From contig JAPPIK010000015.1 of the NCBI GenBank assembly GCA_028820655.1, forward strand, positions 1 to 64,000: a stretch of 64,000 bases of DNA, in the 5' to 3' direction. The position numbers were made by a program, and so were the translations under genes. Origin of the DNA: Candidatus Poribacteria bacterium. Lineage in GTDB: Bacteria; Poribacteria; WGA-4E; JAJDTR01. The notes under the pieces were generated by a model that saw only the letters and a list, made by a program, of their open reading frames with translations, was not told where the DNA came from and searched no databases. Positions 62,912-64,000 of this stretch are shown piece after piece (the first letter of the stretch is position 1; each line of letters starts with the position of its first letter).

Positions 62912-63646
62912 CTAACCGAGGTTGCCGATTTGCGTTTGAACCCAAAGCGCGACTTTGGTCACCATAACGCTGGTTGCCTCGTCGCTAAAAACATGGTCAG
63001 CACCCGCAAGTTCAATCAACTCTTTTGGCTGGTTGGCGATCTCTAATATCTCGCGCGATTCAGCTATCGGCACAACGTCATCCTCGGTACCGTGAACGAG
63101 CAGCCAAGGAACCGTAATCCGCGAGGCGCGATTCACCACGCTGTCGATCTGTGCCATGTCATCCATATAGGCACTTGAAAGCGGACATTCCGGTTTGTCC
63201 CACATTAAACCTTCATCGGGCGTTTCGCCGCCGAATTCGGTTTGAGCGAAGGTCTTGGTGTGAACCATGCCGGCTAGTGAAACCAGCAACTTAATCCGAC
63301 TGTCACGACTCGCGCGCAGAACGCCTACGGCGCCGCCCATGCTGTGACCGGCGTAGCAGACCGAGTAGCCGCTCAAAGCATCGAGTACGGACCCGAGATC
63401 CTCAACTTCCTTCGAGATTGTCGAGTCAACAAATCTCCCTTCGGAGTCTCCGTTTCCCGAGAAGGAGAAGCGCAGCACGGGGATACCGGAAGCGGCCAAC
63501 CCGTTCGCCAGTGCAACGACAAAAGGACGGTCCTTGTTGCCGGTGACGCCGTGCCCCAGCACCACAATGTGCTTGGAATCTCCTTCCCCTTGATGAAAAC
63601 TGTAATCAAGTCGTTCGCCATGTGAATTTCTTATATCACCGAACAT
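62912..63646 (-). CDS. alpha/beta hydrolase (serine esterase/acyl-hydrolase type)
   Basis: A 244-residue alpha/beta hydrolase. Oxyanion region VVLGHGVTGNKDRPFVVAL, FSFSGNGDSEGRF, nucleophile elbow CYAGHSMGGAVGVL, acid in LLVHGTEDDVVPIAES and catalytic His in LAGADHVFSDE. The layout matches Hydrolase_4/BAAT-like esterases; the substrate is not evident. The start ATG at 63646 has GAGG seven bases upstream, and the 13-codon extension is not needed. First gene of a two-gene operon with the methyltransferase. Confidence 0.85.
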   Translation of the reverse strand: MFGDIRNSHGERLDYSFHQGEGDSKHIVVLGHGVTGNKDRPFVVALANGLAASGIPVLRFSFSGNGDSEGRFVDSTISKEVEDLGSVLDALSGYSVCYAGHSMGGAVGVLRASRDSRIKLLVSLAGMVHTKTFAQTEFGGETPDEGLMWDKPECPLSSAYMDDMAQIDSVVNRASRITVPWLLVHGTEDDVVPIAESREILEIANQPKELIELAGADHVFSDEATSVMVTKVALWVQTQIGNLG

Positions 63647-63723
63647 AGATTTCCTCGAATCGAAAATTATTGCAGATAGAAACAACCGACGCTTTGGCTA
63701 TCGCCGGTTACGTGTGATTAGAT

Positions 63724-63824
63724 GTTGGGTTTCGCTAGACATGTGAGGTTTCTCGCAAAACCGAACACCGAAAACGAAAGGAATTGCCCGGTGTGCTTCA
63801 CGGTTGCCGTTCAACCCAACCTAC
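63724..63824. mobile_element. small element with GTTGGGTTTC / AACCCAACC ends
   Basis: GTTGGGTTTCGCT at 63724-63736 and CAACCCAACCTAC at 63812-63824 around 75 bases without coding potential; third member of the family at 16398-16777 and 61388-61498. The remaining bases to 64000 hold one GATC-family copy (63912-63962). Confidence 0.55.
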
Positions 63825-64000
63825 GTACCTGAGTATACGCTAGGGTATGTTGACATTTATGTAAGGTGTGTCCATAATTCGCCCATAAGTCTCTATTTTA
63901 GAGGAGAGGTAAGATCTCTACCGGTCTTCTATCGCGCTCGCGTTCCACTCGCTTGATCCCAACCTCTACGGAAATTGACCCAATGTAGGGGCGGTCATTG

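Overview
The window looks like a chromosome segment of an uncultured bacterium close to Candidatus Poribacteria. This is inferred from gene content, not from a marker gene. The pointers are secreted proteins with the C-terminal sorting signature NFPNPFNPETW, an expansion of phytanoyl-CoA dioxygenase (PhyH) family enzymes (five apparently intact plus two fragments), LamG proteins ending in AQTWG.IKTQ, formylglycine sulfatase, sugar-acid dehydratases of the enolase superfamily, Gfo/Idh oxidoreductases, and intergenic DNA packed with interspersed short repeats. (Counting the tandem pair separately there are six complete PhyH genes.)

Layout. 0.4-8 kb: four tandem paralogous secreted beta-propeller (FG-GAP) proteins on the minus strand, two of them separated by a recent ~1.97 kb duplication. 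9-16 kb: an ADP-ribosylglycohydrolase, a secreted S74-chaperone protein, a PhyH enzyme, a TolB-like gene cut by a MITE, a Gfo/Idh oxidoreductase, and a DUF2071 gene bracketed by attC-like repeats. 17-23.5 kb: a PhyH enzyme, an OPT-like membrane protein and a graveyard of fragments (IS630, M14 peptidase, DDE transposase, PhyH, HicA, DUF1501). 23.5-28.4 kb: a tandem duplication of a LamG gene with a DUF1501 tail, then a large propeller protein. 28.7-32 kb: metallophosphoesterase, uronate-dehydrogenase-like SDR, MetE-like protein and a truncated enolase-superfamily gene. 33.5-40.7 kb: PhyH, a long repeat-rich gap, then a run of rhamnonate dehydratase-like, galactonate dehydratase-like and two tandem PhyH genes. 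41.5-49 kb: a small secreted protein, a Gfo/Idh gene with one in-frame amber codon, and a divergent DNA-damage module (YedK/HMCES-like peptidase facing a compact ImuB-like protein plus DnaE2). 49-53 kb: an apparent operon of FAD oxidoreductase, octaheme HAO-like cytochrome and polytopic membrane protein; then tRNA-Glu and tRNA-Gln. 54-64 kb: sulfatase and PhyH, a TonB-anchored VWA protein, an S9 peptidase, a repeat field, APS kinase, a methyltransferase and an alpha/beta hydrolase.

How the parts fit. The enolase-superfamily enzymes, SDRs, Gfo/Idh proteins, sulfatase, LamG and propeller proteins suggest use of complex, probably sulfated or uronic-acid-rich polysaccharides. The YedK / ImuB / DnaE2 block is an SOS mutagenesis and abasic-site module. 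The octaheme cytochrome operon points to respiratory nitrogen (or sulfur) redox chemistry at the membrane.

The most unusual signals are non-coding: (1) a self-nesting GATC-bounded repeat family occurring only between genes; (2) a ~205-230 bp promoter-plus-leader element in two inverted copies whose promoter/operator core also stands before the ImuB-DnaE2 operon; (3) a DUF2071 gene with attC-like sites at both ends, its stop codon lying inside one of them; (4) PhyH proteins with H-x-G instead of H-x-D at the presumed iron site. All function calls are from sequence reading alone; no database search was run.
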